Assembly (NCBI RefSeq): GCF_029937855.1
Contig: NZ_JAPYPC010000012.1
Coordinates: 28,054-92,053, forward strand
DNA length: 64,000 nt
Reading direction: 5' to 3'
Source: Christiangramia sp.
GTDB lineage: Bacteria; Bacteroidota; Bacteroidia; Flavobacteriales; Flavobacteriaceae
Both the position numbers and the translations under genes were made by a program. Below the pieces are notes generated by a model. The model made no database searches. It was not told the DNA's origin and saw nothing but the letters and a program-made list of their open reading frames with translations. This document shows, in pieces, positions 46,730 through 55,558 of the stretch (positions are counted from its first letter, which is position 1; every line of letters starts with the position of its first letter).

Positions 46730-47380
46730 TCAAGAAAGTATATAGAAATAAATACTCACAAAGTGAGAGACAGTACCAAGTAAGACGAAAATGTGAAAAA
46801 TAGCATGATTATAAGGTATTTTATTCTGCATAAAAAGTATGGCGCCGAGTGTATAAGAAATACCACCCGCAAATAACCACCATAGCCCTCCGGTTGATAA
46901 ATTTTCAATAAGCGGATTTATAGCAAAAATAATAAGCCATCCCATAGCTACATACATAATGGTGGAGATTAACTGGTACCGGCCTGCATAGAACAGTTTG
47001 AGAATCACCCCTACAAGGGCCATACTCCAAACGATCCATAAAATCGTCCATCCTGTTATTCCTTCCAGGGTAACCAGGGCAAAAGGTGTATAAGTACCGG
47101 CAATAAGAATATAAATGGCCGCATGATCCAGAATGTTCAATCTTATTCTTAACCTGTGCGTTTTGGCACTGTGGTAAAATGTGGAAGCGGCATACACCAA
47201 CACCATACTGGCTCCAAAAATTACAAAGCTCACCAGATGTTTGGCTTCCCCTAATTCATTGGCTTTAAGGATTAACAGTAACAGCGCCACCAGGCTTAAA
47301 ACGAATCCTATTCCATGTGATAGTATATTAAGTTTCTCCTCCCGGGACGAATAATATTTAGGTTTCCTGAACTTACCCAT
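46730..47380 (-). CDS. Hemolysin III family membrane protein
   Basis: A 216-residue seven-helix membrane protein of the HlyIII/PAQR group. LSHGIGFVLSLVALLLLI, STFYHSAKTHRLR and the C-terminal YNHAIFHIFVLLGTVSHF carry the conserved Ser and three His that form the probable zinc site. Bacterial function is uncertain despite the historical name. The frame could start two codons earlier at TTG, but the ATG giving MGKFRKPKYYS is the more likely start. Confidence 0.9.
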   Translation of the reverse strand: MGKFRKPKYYSSREEKLNILSHGIGFVLSLVALLLLILKANELGEAKHLVSFVIFGASMVLVYAASTFYHSAKTHRLRIRLNILDHAAIYILIAGTYTPFALVTLEGITGWTILWIVWSMALVGVILKLFYAGRYQLISTIMYVAMGWLIIFAINPLIENLSTGGLWWLFAGGISYTLGAILFMQNKIPYNHAIFHIFVLLGTVSHFVSIYFYILS

Positions 47381-47839
47381 AACCAATTAAAAGAAAATTT
47401 AATCTAATTGAAAATAATATTAAATACAATAGAACAATATATAATTTCAAGCTAATTAGGAAGATGAATACGATTTAAAAATCTTCGGAATTTTAATCGG
47501 AAAAGAGCGAGAGCAGAAATGTTTCAAAATGAACTGGATCAATTCGAAAATTAATAAAAGTGTTATTTCGTTAAAAATGCTATTGGGGATTTAAACGCAG
47601 CAATTTCCAACTGGCCTGGAAGATTTTGCAAGTAAGGATTATAAATATTTCCCTATGGCTAAAGTTTATAATATTTCTGAAGTATCATAATAAAACCAGG
47701 GATATTCATTATGATTTAGTTTTCGGAATGAAAAAATTAACCTGCTCTTATGAAAAGCAAAAAGTTAACGCATTCAATTTCTTAGTATCTTTTCAATAGT
47801 TTTCCAGAACAAATCTGAAATTTTAAAATTTATCTGAAC
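47381..47839. other. Gap containing a gene relic
   Basis: The middle of the gap is a decayed 2H phosphoesterase copy. A TATCTTTT element near 47789 may be the promoter of the isoaspartyl peptidase gene. Nothing else is recognised. Confidence 0.6.
47481..47720 (+). pseudogene. Relic of a 2H phosphoesterase gene
   Basis: Nucleotide blocks line up in order with the intact gene at 46022-46579. 'AAAGAGCGAGAGCAGAAAT' matches AAAGAACAAGAGCAGGAAT near 46190; 'TTAATAAAAGTGTTATTTCG' matches the stretch near 46285; 'AACGCAGCAATTTCCAACTGG' matches AGCGCAGCAATTTCCAACCGG near 46440; and 'AATAAAACCAGGGAT' matches AATGGCAAAACCTGGGAT near 46532. Two internal deletions and frame changes leave no usable reading frame. 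It therefore looks like a dead duplicate. Confidence 0.75.
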
Positions 47840-48775
47840 ATGTCTTCCAGGTTTTCCATAGCAATTCACGGCGGCGCCGGTACCTTGATAAAAGGACAGA
47901 TGACCGAAGAAAAGGAAAAAGCATATCGGGCTACCTTAAAGGAAGCAATGGATAAAGCTTATTTAATACTCGAAAAGAAAGGTAGCGCTCTGGATGCGGT
48001 GGAGCAGGCAGTAATTGTACTGGAGAATTCTCCCTTATTCAACGCTGGGAAAGGTAGTGTTTTTACGGCCAAAGGTGATCACGAGATGGACGCCGCTATC
48101 ATGTGTGGAAAACAAATGGATGCCGGTGCCGTTAGTCTTGTTAGCGGAATCAAAAATCCTATCTCACTTTCAAGAACCGTGATGGAAAAAAGTCCGCATG
48201 TTTTTCTTGCCGGGTCCGGTGCCATGGAATTTGCAAAAACCCAGGATTTTAAGCTCAAAAAAGAGGAATATTTCTATGATGAATTTCGTTACCAGCAGTG
48301 GCAGGAAATAAAAGATACCGATCTTTTTCAACTGGATCACAGTGAATATAAAAAGTCTAAATTCGGCACCGTGGGAGCAGTAGCCTGTGACCAGGAGGGG
48401 AATGTTGCCGCAGCGACCTCAACCGGGGGAATGACCAATAAAAACTGGGGAAGAATTGGTGATACCCCTTTAATTGGTGCCGGGATCTATGCCAATAATA
48501 AAACCTGTGCGGTTAGTTGCACCGGCAGTGGGGAATATTTTATTCGTGGCGTGGTTGCCTATGATGTTTCCTGCCTGATGGAATATAAAAATTTCAGTCT
48601 TGAAGAAGCAGCGAATGAGGTAATCCATTCCAGGTTACCTAAAATAAATGGTGACGGCGGCCTGATTGCCGTGGATGCTAAAGGCAATATAAGCATGCCA
48701 TTTAATACCGAAGGCATGTATCGCGGCATTCGGAACTCAGAAGGAGAAAACAGAGTGGCTATTTATGAAGATTAG
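47840..48775 (+). CDS. Isoaspartyl peptidase/L-asparaginase (Ntn hydrolase)
   Basis: A 311-residue plant-type asparaginase precursor. It cleaves itself to expose a catalytic threonine, here Thr177 in KFGTVGAVACD. The N-terminal IAIHGGAGTL and later STGGMTNKNWGRIGDTPLIGAG are family signatures. The enzyme releases aspartate from beta-aspartyl dipeptides. Next to cyanophycinase and cyanophycin synthetase its likely job is to split beta-Asp-Arg, the product of cyanophycin breakdown (inference from context). No signal peptide is seen. Its stop overlaps that of the convergent cyanophycinase gene. Confidence 0.92.
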   Translation: MSSRFSIAIHGGAGTLIKGQMTEEKEKAYRATLKEAMDKAYLILEKKGSALDAVEQAVIVLENSPLFNAGKGSVFTAKGDHEMDAAIMCGKQMDAGAVSLVSGIKNPISLSRTVMEKSPHVFLAGSGAMEFAKTQDFKLKKEEYFYDEFRYQQWQEIKDTDLFQLDHSEYKKSKFGTVGAVACDQEGNVAAATSTGGMTNKNWGRIGDTPLIGAGIYANNKTCAVSCTGSGEYFIRGVVAYDVSCLMEYKNFSLEEAANEVIHSRLPKINGDGGLIAVDAKGNISMPFNTEGMYRGIRNSEGENRVAIYED

Positions 48776-49632
48776 TTCTTTTCAAGAGGAGCTACCCGAA
48801 GTATCCTTACCTGGTGCTTTTCAATATTAAAGGAATCGCCTTCCGCCAGGATATGGGTTTTTAAATTGGTAAGGGACATGCGCTCCCCGTTTTTCACATT
48901 AGCCTCGGTATTGAATTCGAGTTCCCCGGGATCAAAAATAATTACCATCGCAGAACCAACAATTTCAACCCTGTTACATTCCTTGATCACCAGGCCTGTA
49001 TCCTCTGCCAATCCAATCCCAATTAAATGGGGAAAGCGGGCGACAGCTTCGGCCAATCTACCAAAACGTCCACGTCTTATAAAATGAGAATCTATCACGA
49101 CGTTTGGAAGAAAGCCCATACCTTTACTCATACCTACCGCACCCTTCACAAAATTTTCTTTATGCCGCCCCCCGGTAATCATTTCTTCAGACATGCACAT
49201 GGCACCCGCACTGGTCCCTGCAATCACCAGTGAACTGTTCTGATAACGATCTATTAATATTTTATGAATAATGGAGTCTTTAATCTTATTAATAATCTCA
49301 GACTGATTTCCTCCTGAAAACATAACACAATCTGCCTCCTTTATAAGCTTTATATATTGGGGATTCTCGCAATCTTCTCTTTTCCTTATATCTGCAACTT
49401 CTATATTTTCACACCCCAGCTTAGAAAAAGCCTGAATATAATTTTCACTTACGGTATCGGGAATACTGGAAGCAGTTGGGATTACCACAATCCTCGCCTC
49501 TACTCCACCACTTTCCACCACTACACGGGAAAGAATACTGGCATCAATATCTTCTGTATTAAATTTTTCACCGGTTCTTAAACCTTTTTTTTCATTTCCG
49601 CCGATGGGAATTAAAATTCCTTTAGAATTCAT
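48772..49632 (-). CDS. cphB: Cyanophycinase
   Basis: A 286-residue serine exopeptidase of family S51 that degrades cyanophycin to beta-Asp-Arg dipeptides. The nucleophile is Ser141 in IAGTSAGAMCMS. The N-terminal ILIPIGGNEKKG and the CVMFSGGNQSEI segment fit CphB. The frame is open 14 codons further upstream, but I choose the ATG giving MNSKGILIPIGG, which starts right at the first strand as in the family. It lacks a signal peptide, so it is the intracellular type. It reads divergently from cphA with 89 bases between starts. Confidence 0.92.
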   Translation of the reverse strand: MNSKGILIPIGGNEKKGLRTGEKFNTEDIDASILSRVVVESGGVEARIVVIPTASSIPDTVSENYIQAFSKLGCENIEVADIRKREDCENPQYIKLIKEADCVMFSGGNQSEIINKIKDSIIHKILIDRYQNSSLVIAGTSAGAMCMSEEMITGGRHKENFVKGAVGMSKGMGFLPNVVIDSHFIRRGRFGRLAEAVARFPHLIGIGLAEDTGLVIKECNRVEIVGSAMVIIFDPGELEFNTEANVKNGERMSLTNLKTHILAEGDSFNIEKHQVRILRVAPLEKN

Positions 49633-49721
49633 TAACGCAATTTTTAGAATACTAAAATACAGTTGTTCATTCAAAAAGGCTAATTTTATTTAAACCATTC
49701 TAAATCAATTAACCATTACGG

Positions 49722-52382
49722 ATGAAAATCAAAGAAATCACCACCATGCGTGGACCAAATTACTGGTCTATAAAACGACATAAGCTTATCGTTATGGTCC
49801 TGGACCTGGAAAAAATGGAGTATTTCCCCTCCAATAAAATTACCGGTTTTAATCAGCGTTTAAAGAATCTGCTTCCCGGTCTGGAAGAACATTATTGTTC
49901 TAAAGGCAGGCCTGGGGGTTTTTTAATGCGCCTTGATGAAGGCACCTGGATGGGACACGTCATTGAACACATTGCACTTGAAATTCAAACTTTAGCGGGC
50001 ATGGATGTTGGCTTCGGCCGAACCCGTGGGTACGGTGAGAAAGGAGTTTACCATGTTGTTTTCTCTTATGTAGAGGAAACTGCGGGACGATATGCCGCAA
50101 AAGCAGCAGTGAAAATATGTGAAACTCTTATTGCCGGAAATGATAACTATGATATTGAAAATGACATCAATATTCTCCGAAAATTAAGAAATGACAACCG
50201 ATTAGGCCCCAGTACAGAATCTATTATTACTGAAGCAGAAGCACGGGGAATACCCTGGATGCGTCTCAACGATAGCTCGTTATGCCAATTAGGTCATGGA
50301 GCAAACCAACGCAGAATTCAGGCGACGGTGACCAGCAATACAAGCATGATTGGTGTTGATATTGCCTGTGACAAAGCAGAAACAAAATTCCTTCTCCGCA
50401 AGGCTGCCGTAAAGGTTCCGGATGGTGAAATAATTACCGATGTTGCTGAATTAGAACAAGCCTGCGATTTTATTGGATATCCTGTGGCGATTAAACCCAT
50501 CGACGGAAACCACGGGCGGGGAATTACTTCTGCAATAAAAAATATCGAACAGGCCCGGGAAGCATTTAACCATGCTAAAGAAATTTCCCATAAAGTAATT
50601 GTGGAAAACCATATTTCGGGAGCCGATTACCGTATGCTCGTAGTGAATTACAAATTTATCGCGGCTGCAAAACGTTCCCCTGCAAAGATTACCGGGGATG
50701 GAAAATCTAACATTGAAGAATTGATCCAAAAAGAAAACCAGGATCCAAGACGGGGTTATGGCCATGAAAATGTACTTACAAAAATTGAAGTAGATAAGAT
50801 AAGCCTTCAGCTTATGGAAAAGAGAGGTTACAATTTACAAACCATTCTTCCTGAAAATGAAAAGCTGATCCTAAAAGACACCGCAAATCTCAGTACCGGT
50901 GGAACTGCAACAGATGTTACCGATATTGTACATCCCTCTAATATATTTATGGCGGAAAGGATCGCTAGGCTCATAGATCTTGATATCTGCGGAATTGATA
51001 TTATCGCCCACGACATAAGTAAACCTATAGAAGAAACCGGCGGTTGCGTTATTGAAGTAAATGCAGGGCCTGGTTTTAGAATGCACCTCTCGCCTACCGA
51101 GGGACTGCCTAGAAATGTAGCAGCGCCCGTGTTGGATTCCCTTTTTCCGGATAAAAAAAATACAGGAAAAATCCCAATAATAGCCGTGACCGGCACCAAT
51201 GGGAAAACTACCACTACCAGGCTCATTGCCCATATCGCAAAGTTAAGCGGGAAAATGGTAGGATATACCACTTCTGATGGGGTGTATATTCAGAATAATA
51301 TGATTCAGAAAGGGGATTGTACGGGCCCGGTAAGTACAGAATTGGTTTTAAGGGATCCCACCGTAAATTTTGCAGTACTTGAATGTGCCCGGGGCGGACT
51401 GCTTCGAGCGGGGCTTGCTTTCCAGACCTGCGATATTGGGATTGTTACCAATGTTAAAGGTGATCACCTGGGGTTAAACGGAATTAATAACCTTGACCAG
51501 CTGGCGCGGGTAAAATCGGTGATTCCGGAAACGGTAAAAAACGATGGCTATGCGATATTAAATGCTGATGACGATCTGGTTTACGATATGCGATCCAACT
51601 TAGATTGTAAAATCGCCCTGTTTTCCCTCGATGAAAATAATCCGCGAATCAAGCGTTTTCAGGAAGAAGGCGGTCTTACTGCCATTTTAGAAAATGCTTA
51701 TGTGACAATTACTTCCGGAATCTGGAAGATGAGAGTGGCAACAGTGGAAAATATTCCTCTTACTTTTGGAGGGAAGGCGCGATTCATGATTCAAAACGTC
51801 CTGCCGGCAGTTCTTAGTGCACACATTAGTGGATTTAGTAAAGAGAATATAAAAGCTGCCCTGGAAAGTTTTGTTCCTTCAGATATACAAACTCCAGGTA
51901 GATTAAATTTCTTTGATTTTAAAAAGTTCAGTTTTTTACTGGATTATGCCCATAATCCTGCCGGAATGAGAGCACTGCAAAATTTTACAGATTCGCTGGA
52001 TTTCAGTTACAAAGTAGGAATTATTGCCGGGATAGGAGATCGTCTGGAAAAAGATACAGAAGATATTGGAATGATCGCCGCTGAAATGTTTGATGAAATT
52101 ATTATTCGCAATGATCGGGATCTAAGAGGGAAATCTTCTGAAGATCTCACAAATCTGCTTCGAAATGGAATCAACAAGAAAGATCCCAAAAAGCTGATCA
52201 CCCTTGTCCCTTCAGAAACCCAGGCAATAAGATATGCCGTGCAAAATGCGAAAGAAAATTCACTAGTGGTGTTGTGTAGTGATTCTGTGACAGATTCAGT
52301 AAAAATTTTGAAAGAGCTTAAACGGAAAGAAGAAAAAGGAGAGTTGCATTATAACAACTTCATAAAATTAGGCATCAATTAA
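49722..52382 (+). CDS. cphA: Cyanophycin synthetase
   Basis: An 886-residue enzyme that polymerises aspartate and arginine into cyanophycin without a ribosome. It has the standard three parts: an N-terminal domain (about 1-160, starting KIKEITTMRGPNYWS), an ATP-grasp domain (about 200-470, GYPVAIKPIDGNHGRGIT and EVNAGPGFRMH) and a Mur-ligase-like domain (about 485-870) with the P-loop VTGTNGKTTTTRL near residue 490 and YAHNPAGMRAL later. Length is normal for CphA1. With cphB and the isoaspartyl peptidase it makes a complete store-and-recover module for nitrogen, carbon and energy. Confidence 0.95.
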   Translation: MKIKEITTMRGPNYWSIKRHKLIVMVLDLEKMEYFPSNKITGFNQRLKNLLPGLEEHYCSKGRPGGFLMRLDEGTWMGHVIEHIALEIQTLAGMDVGFGRTRGYGEKGVYHVVFSYVEETAGRYAAKAAVKICETLIAGNDNYDIENDINILRKLRNDNRLGPSTESIITEAEARGIPWMRLNDSSLCQLGHGANQRRIQATVTSNTSMIGVDIACDKAETKFLLRKAAVKVPDGEIITDVAELEQACDFIGYPVAIKPIDGNHGRGITSAIKNIEQAREAFNHAKEISHKVIVENHISGADYRMLVVNYKFIAAAKRSPAKITGDGKSNIEELIQKENQDPRRGYGHENVLTKIEVDKISLQLMEKRGYNLQTILPENEKLILKDTANLSTGGTATDVTDIVHPSNIFMAERIARLIDLDICGIDIIAHDISKPIEETGGCVIEVNAGPGFRMHLSPTEGLPRNVAAPVLDSLFPDKKNTGKIPIIAVTGTNGKTTTTRLIAHIAKLSGKMVGYTTSDGVYIQNNMIQKGDCTGPVSTELVLRDPTVNFAVLECARGGLLRAGLAFQTCDIGIVTNVKGDHLGLNGINNLDQLARVKSVIPETVKNDGYAILNADDDLVYDMRSNLDCKIALFSLDENNPRIKRFQEEGGLTAILENAYVTITSGIWKMRVATVENIPLTFGGKARFMIQNVLPAVLSAHISGFSKENIKAALESFVPSDIQTPGRLNFFDFKKFSFLLDYAHNPAGMRALQNFTDSLDFSYKVGIIAGIGDRLEKDTEDIGMIAAEMFDEIIIRNDRDLRGKSSEDLTNLLRNGINKKDPKKLITLVPSETQAIRYAVQNAKENSLVVLCSDSVTDSVKILKELKRKEEKGELHYNNFIKLGIN

Positions 52383-52423
52383 AGTAGCATGTAAAATGAC
52401 AAGGGCAAAAAGATTCTAAAATT

Positions 52424-53536
52424 TTATTCAGGAATTTTAATAATAGTCTCAACGCCCTTGCCATCTTTTTTATTTCGTATCTCAAAGAAATATTTATTTT
52501 TATAAAGATTATGTAAGCGGTCATTGATATTTTTTAGGCCCACTCCTTTTTGCATCAATTGCGTATGGGTCTGCGATACTGCCGTTCCATTATTTTCAAC
52601 CTTTATCGCCAGCATATTATCTTCCTGATAAACAGAAACATCAATTTTGAGATTTGTATGATCGTATGAATACCCATGTTTTATAGAATTCTCTATAATA
52701 GGCTGGAGGAGCATTGCAGGTACTTTTTTCAGCAGTAAAGATTCATCTATATGTTTATTAATTCTAAGATGATCTGAGAAACGGACATTTACTATATTTA
52801 GATAATATTCCAGTATTCTCAGTTCTTCATCAAGGCTAATCCTGTTACGATCACTATTGTATAAGATCTCCCTTAAAAAATCGCTTAGATCTGCAATGGT
52901 GTCCTTAGCCTTATTAGCATCCATATCGGTTAAAACCGCAATAGAATTAAGCGTATTAAAGAGAAAATGCGGTTGTAATTGGGAAGAAAGCATTTTCATC
53001 CTTGTATTCACTAATTGTGATTCCAGCTTTGAGTGTCGCTTCTCGGCCTCTTTTATCTGTTTGAGATAATAATAGGTATAAATAATAAAGATCATCGCAA
53101 AATAGATGAGGAAATTAAGATCTATAACATATATAAAAGCGTTGATACTCTTTCGAAGATTGAAATCTGCTATATCAATTCTCCCTGCTACAATAGAATA
53201 GAAATCAAAAATTAAACGGATAATAAGCCCGATTAAGATTGAAAAAAGTGTATGAATAGAAATGATCTTAACCCAGGGATAGTTTTTATTTAGAAATCGC
53301 TTGGTGCTAATAGCTATAAGCGTCATATAACTTACCACAATCACGTAATCAAAAAGAAGATTGTGTACTAAAAACTCCGACCAGCTAAAATTTTCAACTC
53401 GTTCATTTACCTGCATATAGGTTCGCATATAAGCCACCTTTACAATCAGTACAAGGTCAAATAACAAATAAAAACCAGCCAGTAATAATACCAGCTTAAA
53501 ATCTATATATTTTTTTTTAAGGCTTGAAAGGCTCAT
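52424..53536 (-). CDS. LytS-type sensor histidine kinase
   Basis: A 370-residue membrane kinase with about four helices in the first 155 residues, then a short coiled coil and a His_kinase domain of the LytS/YehU type. The phosphorylated histidine is His190 in LQPHFLFNTLNSIAVL. The ATPase domain shows QPIIENSIKHGY and KGVGLKNINDRL. The input signal is unknown because no recognisable sensor domain is present. It starts one base after the stop of the LytTR regulator, so the pair is co-transcribed. Confidence 0.92.
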   Translation of the reverse strand: MSLSSLKKKYIDFKLVLLLAGFYLLFDLVLIVKVAYMRTYMQVNERVENFSWSEFLVHNLLFDYVIVVSYMTLIAISTKRFLNKNYPWVKIISIHTLFSILIGLIIRLIFDFYSIVAGRIDIADFNLRKSINAFIYVIDLNFLIYFAMIFIIYTYYYLKQIKEAEKRHSKLESQLVNTRMKMLSSQLQPHFLFNTLNSIAVLTDMDANKAKDTIADLSDFLREILYNSDRNRISLDEELRILEYYLNIVNVRFSDHLRINKHIDESLLLKKVPAMLLQPIIENSIKHGYSYDHTNLKIDVSVYQEDNMLAIKVENNGTAVSQTHTQLMQKGVGLKNINDRLHNLYKNKYFFEIRNKKDGKGVETIIKIPE

Positions 53537-53537
53537 C

Positions 53538-54302
53538 TTAAATACCTATTTTTTCCAGAAATTCCTTTTTGTGGGTTTTACTGATATGTAATAATTTCCC
53601 ATCAGTCATTTTAGCATCAATTTCAGAATAATCTGAATGTATAATCTCTTTTACATAATTGAGGTTCGCAATGGTTGACCTGTGTATTCTTACAAAAATA
53701 TTACTGTCCAGAATTTCAGCAAGATTGTTTAAAGACTCCCTGAGTACGTATTTTTTCGAGTCTACATAAATCTCGGCATAATATCCGGAAGCCTGTATAT
53801 ATAAAATATGTTTAGGATCTACCAGGGCCGTCTTATTGCCCTGCTTTACCGGTATTTTGGCTACAGAGTTAAGCCGAAGCGCACCCCTGGAATATTCATG
53901 AAAAAATTCAATCAGACGTTTCTCAAAATTAATATTAGCTTCTGTTTTTGTAGTTTCTAACACTTTGCCAATGGTTTTAAAAAATCGCTGATCTTTAAAA
54001 GGTTTTAATAAAAAATCTACCGCCTCCACATCAAAGGCCTTTAAGGCATAATTATCATAGGCAGTCACAAAAATCACAATAGGTTTGGGTGAAATTTCGA
54101 TATGCTTCAGCACTTCAAAACCATTCATATCTTTCATATTGATATCGAGGAAGATGAGATCTGGCTTATCGGTATTTATTCTTTCAATTGCGGTACGCCC
54201 GTTGGAACACTCCCCTATCACTTCAATTGCCTCTACTTCTTCCAGCAGATTTAAAACCCTCTTCCGGGCCAGTTCCTCATCGTCAATTATAAGCGCCTTC
54301 AT
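53538..54302 (-). CDS. LytTR-family response regulator
   Basis: A 254-residue two-component regulator. The receiver domain (1-120) has the acidic pair IIDDEE, phospho-acceptor Asp53 in LIFLDINMKD, and Lys in LLKPFKDQRF. The LytTR DNA-binding domain (about 150-254) shows ILYIQASGYYAEIYVD and RIHRSTIANLNYVKEI. It pairs with the following LytS kinase. The secreted protein gene upstream on the same strand is a candidate target. Confidence 0.93.
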   Translation of the reverse strand: MKALIIDDEELARKRVLNLLEEVEAIEVIGECSNGRTAIERINTDKPDLIFLDINMKDMNGFEVLKHIEISPKPIVIFVTAYDNYALKAFDVEAVDFLLKPFKDQRFFKTIGKVLETTKTEANINFEKRLIEFFHEYSRGALRLNSVAKIPVKQGNKTALVDPKHILYIQASGYYAEIYVDSKKYVLRESLNNLAEILDSNIFVRIHRSTIANLNYVKEIIHSDYSEIDAKMTDGKLLHISKTHKKEFLEKIGI

Positions 54303-54398
54303 ATTTATGACATGTATTTAACACCTAATTTAAAACTATTTGAACATTATTCTTAAAATTTTATATTTTTCATCATCTTCTGTTTATCTATAGAATAT

Positions 54399-54540
54399 CC
54401 TAAACTGAAAAAATCGTTATTCTAATCTTGTTTCAGAAACTCATTTTAATATAAATCAAATTCCTATTAAGATCATGATTCGGCGGAGTCAGCTAAATTC
54501 AGGGTAATCAAATATTTTTCAGCATACAGAACGTATATAA
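54399..54540. repeat. Intergenic repeat family 2, copy 1
   Basis: Shares ordered blocks with 61098-61250: CTAAACTGAAAAA, ATTCT...TTTCAGAA.CTC, then TAAATTCAGGGTAAT followed by a T-rich block and a CATA.AACAGA-like block. Identity is moderate and gapped. Confidence 0.6.
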
Positions 54541-54576
54541 TTAAAAATTTCACCAACTCGATAGTTTTTTCTTACC

Positions 54577-54611
54577 AATAAAAGGCTATCAAAATTGATA
54601 TTTTGATAGCC
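54577..54611 (-). terminator. Intrinsic terminator of the secreted-protein gene
   Basis: A perfect 12-bp stem, GGCTATCAAAAT with ATTTTGATAGCC around a 4-base loop, followed on the minus strand by TTTTATT. Confidence 0.88.
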
Positions 54612-54651
54612 CTGTATAAAACTCAACAACTAAATTGATAATTCAAACTAA

Positions 54652-55209
54652 CTAATTTACTGCTACCGAACTTCCTGCAACCGATCTTGGATCGATCTTA
54701 ACTGAACGTTTTTGATTGCCGTTGTCAAGTTTTATTTTATAAACTTCTTTTTCAATCAAATCTCCCCTTCCCGAAGCGATATATTTATTTGAAGTCATTG
54801 TCCAGCCTTTATTAGCCATATACAATTCCCTTCTCACATCAAGGGGTAAAACAATGTCTTTAAACTTTTGATATGTTCCAACCAGTTCACCTTTATGATT
54901 AAAGTCGGCTGATAAATATCCTTTACCACTTGTAAAAGTTAAGAGATAAGAATTGTGTGCTCCCTCCCCAATTTCGGCAATGAAATTATGTATATTGAAA
55001 TTAGCCTTCATAAACGCGATAGGATTGCTGGAAAATTCTCCAGTGTATTCCTCCTCTACGGTGTAGGAGAAACTGTCTCCAATTTGTGTGATTTTAACAT
55101 CGAGCGGCGCAAAGCCTACTTTAGCTTCTTCCAGGGTAATTTTTTGTTCCTGTGCCTGTCCTACAATACCTACTGCAATTAGCAATAAAGAAAAAATTAA
55201 TGTTTTCAT
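54652..55209 (-). CDS. Secreted protein of unknown function
   Basis: A 185-residue protein with a clear signal peptide ending near VGQAQEQ. I do not recognise a family with confidence. The mature part is mostly beta-strand in pattern (SFSYTVEEEYTGEF, SYLLTFTSGKGYLSADFN) and loosely resembles small periplasmic PepSY-like proteins. It lies upstream of, and on the same strand as, the LytTR/LytS pair, separated by its own terminator, so it could be regulated by that system (inference). Confidence 0.75.
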   Translation of the reverse strand: MKTLIFSLLLIAVGIVGQAQEQKITLEEAKVGFAPLDVKITQIGDSFSYTVEEEYTGEFSSNPIAFMKANFNIHNFIAEIGEGAHNSYLLTFTSGKGYLSADFNHKGELVGTYQKFKDIVLPLDVRRELYMANKGWTMTSNKYIASGRGDLIEKEVYKIKLDNGNQKRSVKIDPRSVAGSSVAVN

Positions 55210-55558
55210 GATGAATGTGTTTTAAATGAATAATGATTTTTTACCTGTCAATCAATTGATTAATGAAATAATTATAGCACTAAATTACAGGAGATCTCCC
55301 TTCATTATTGTAAAATGATCCAGATGGCTCAACAATAGTATCGAGGTATATAATAAGAGCGTTAAATAAAGATCAGGGGGCTAAAAAGCATGTTTTTGCC
55401 GGCGCTGGACATTCGCCAACTTCTAATAGTACTTCACCGCTTAAAATCAACGATCTATAGCAATCAGCTTGCAATTCTAATTTACCGCAAGCATTTTGAA
55501 AGGTTTTTTTATCTTCCCATAGAATTTTGAATTCTTAACACATTTTCCCGAAACCTGG
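55210..55558. other. Gap before the fatty acid transporter gene
   Basis: Contains a perfect 12-base palindrome (AATCAATTGATT near 55250) within the presumed promoter region of the secreted-protein gene. It also holds a short minus-strand open frame rich in cysteine (55373-55534) without a normal start codon. No certain gene is seen. Confidence 0.5.

Larger units (their letters stand above)
54303..54651. other. Gap with repeat family 2 copy and a terminator
   Basis: No gene is seen. It holds the first copy of a two-copy repeat and the terminator of the secreted-protein gene. The promoter of the LytTR operon should lie near 54310-54360, but I see no clear -7 element. Confidence 0.55.

Noticed and set aside
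49633..49674. Longer N-terminus for cyanophycinase
   Set aside because: Fourteen extra residues precede the family's usual start, and the later ATG begins right at the first beta strand.
50828..51271. 147-codon open frame antisense to cphA
   Set aside because: It lies wholly within the ATP-grasp/Mur-ligase coding region and has no ribosome site or family match.
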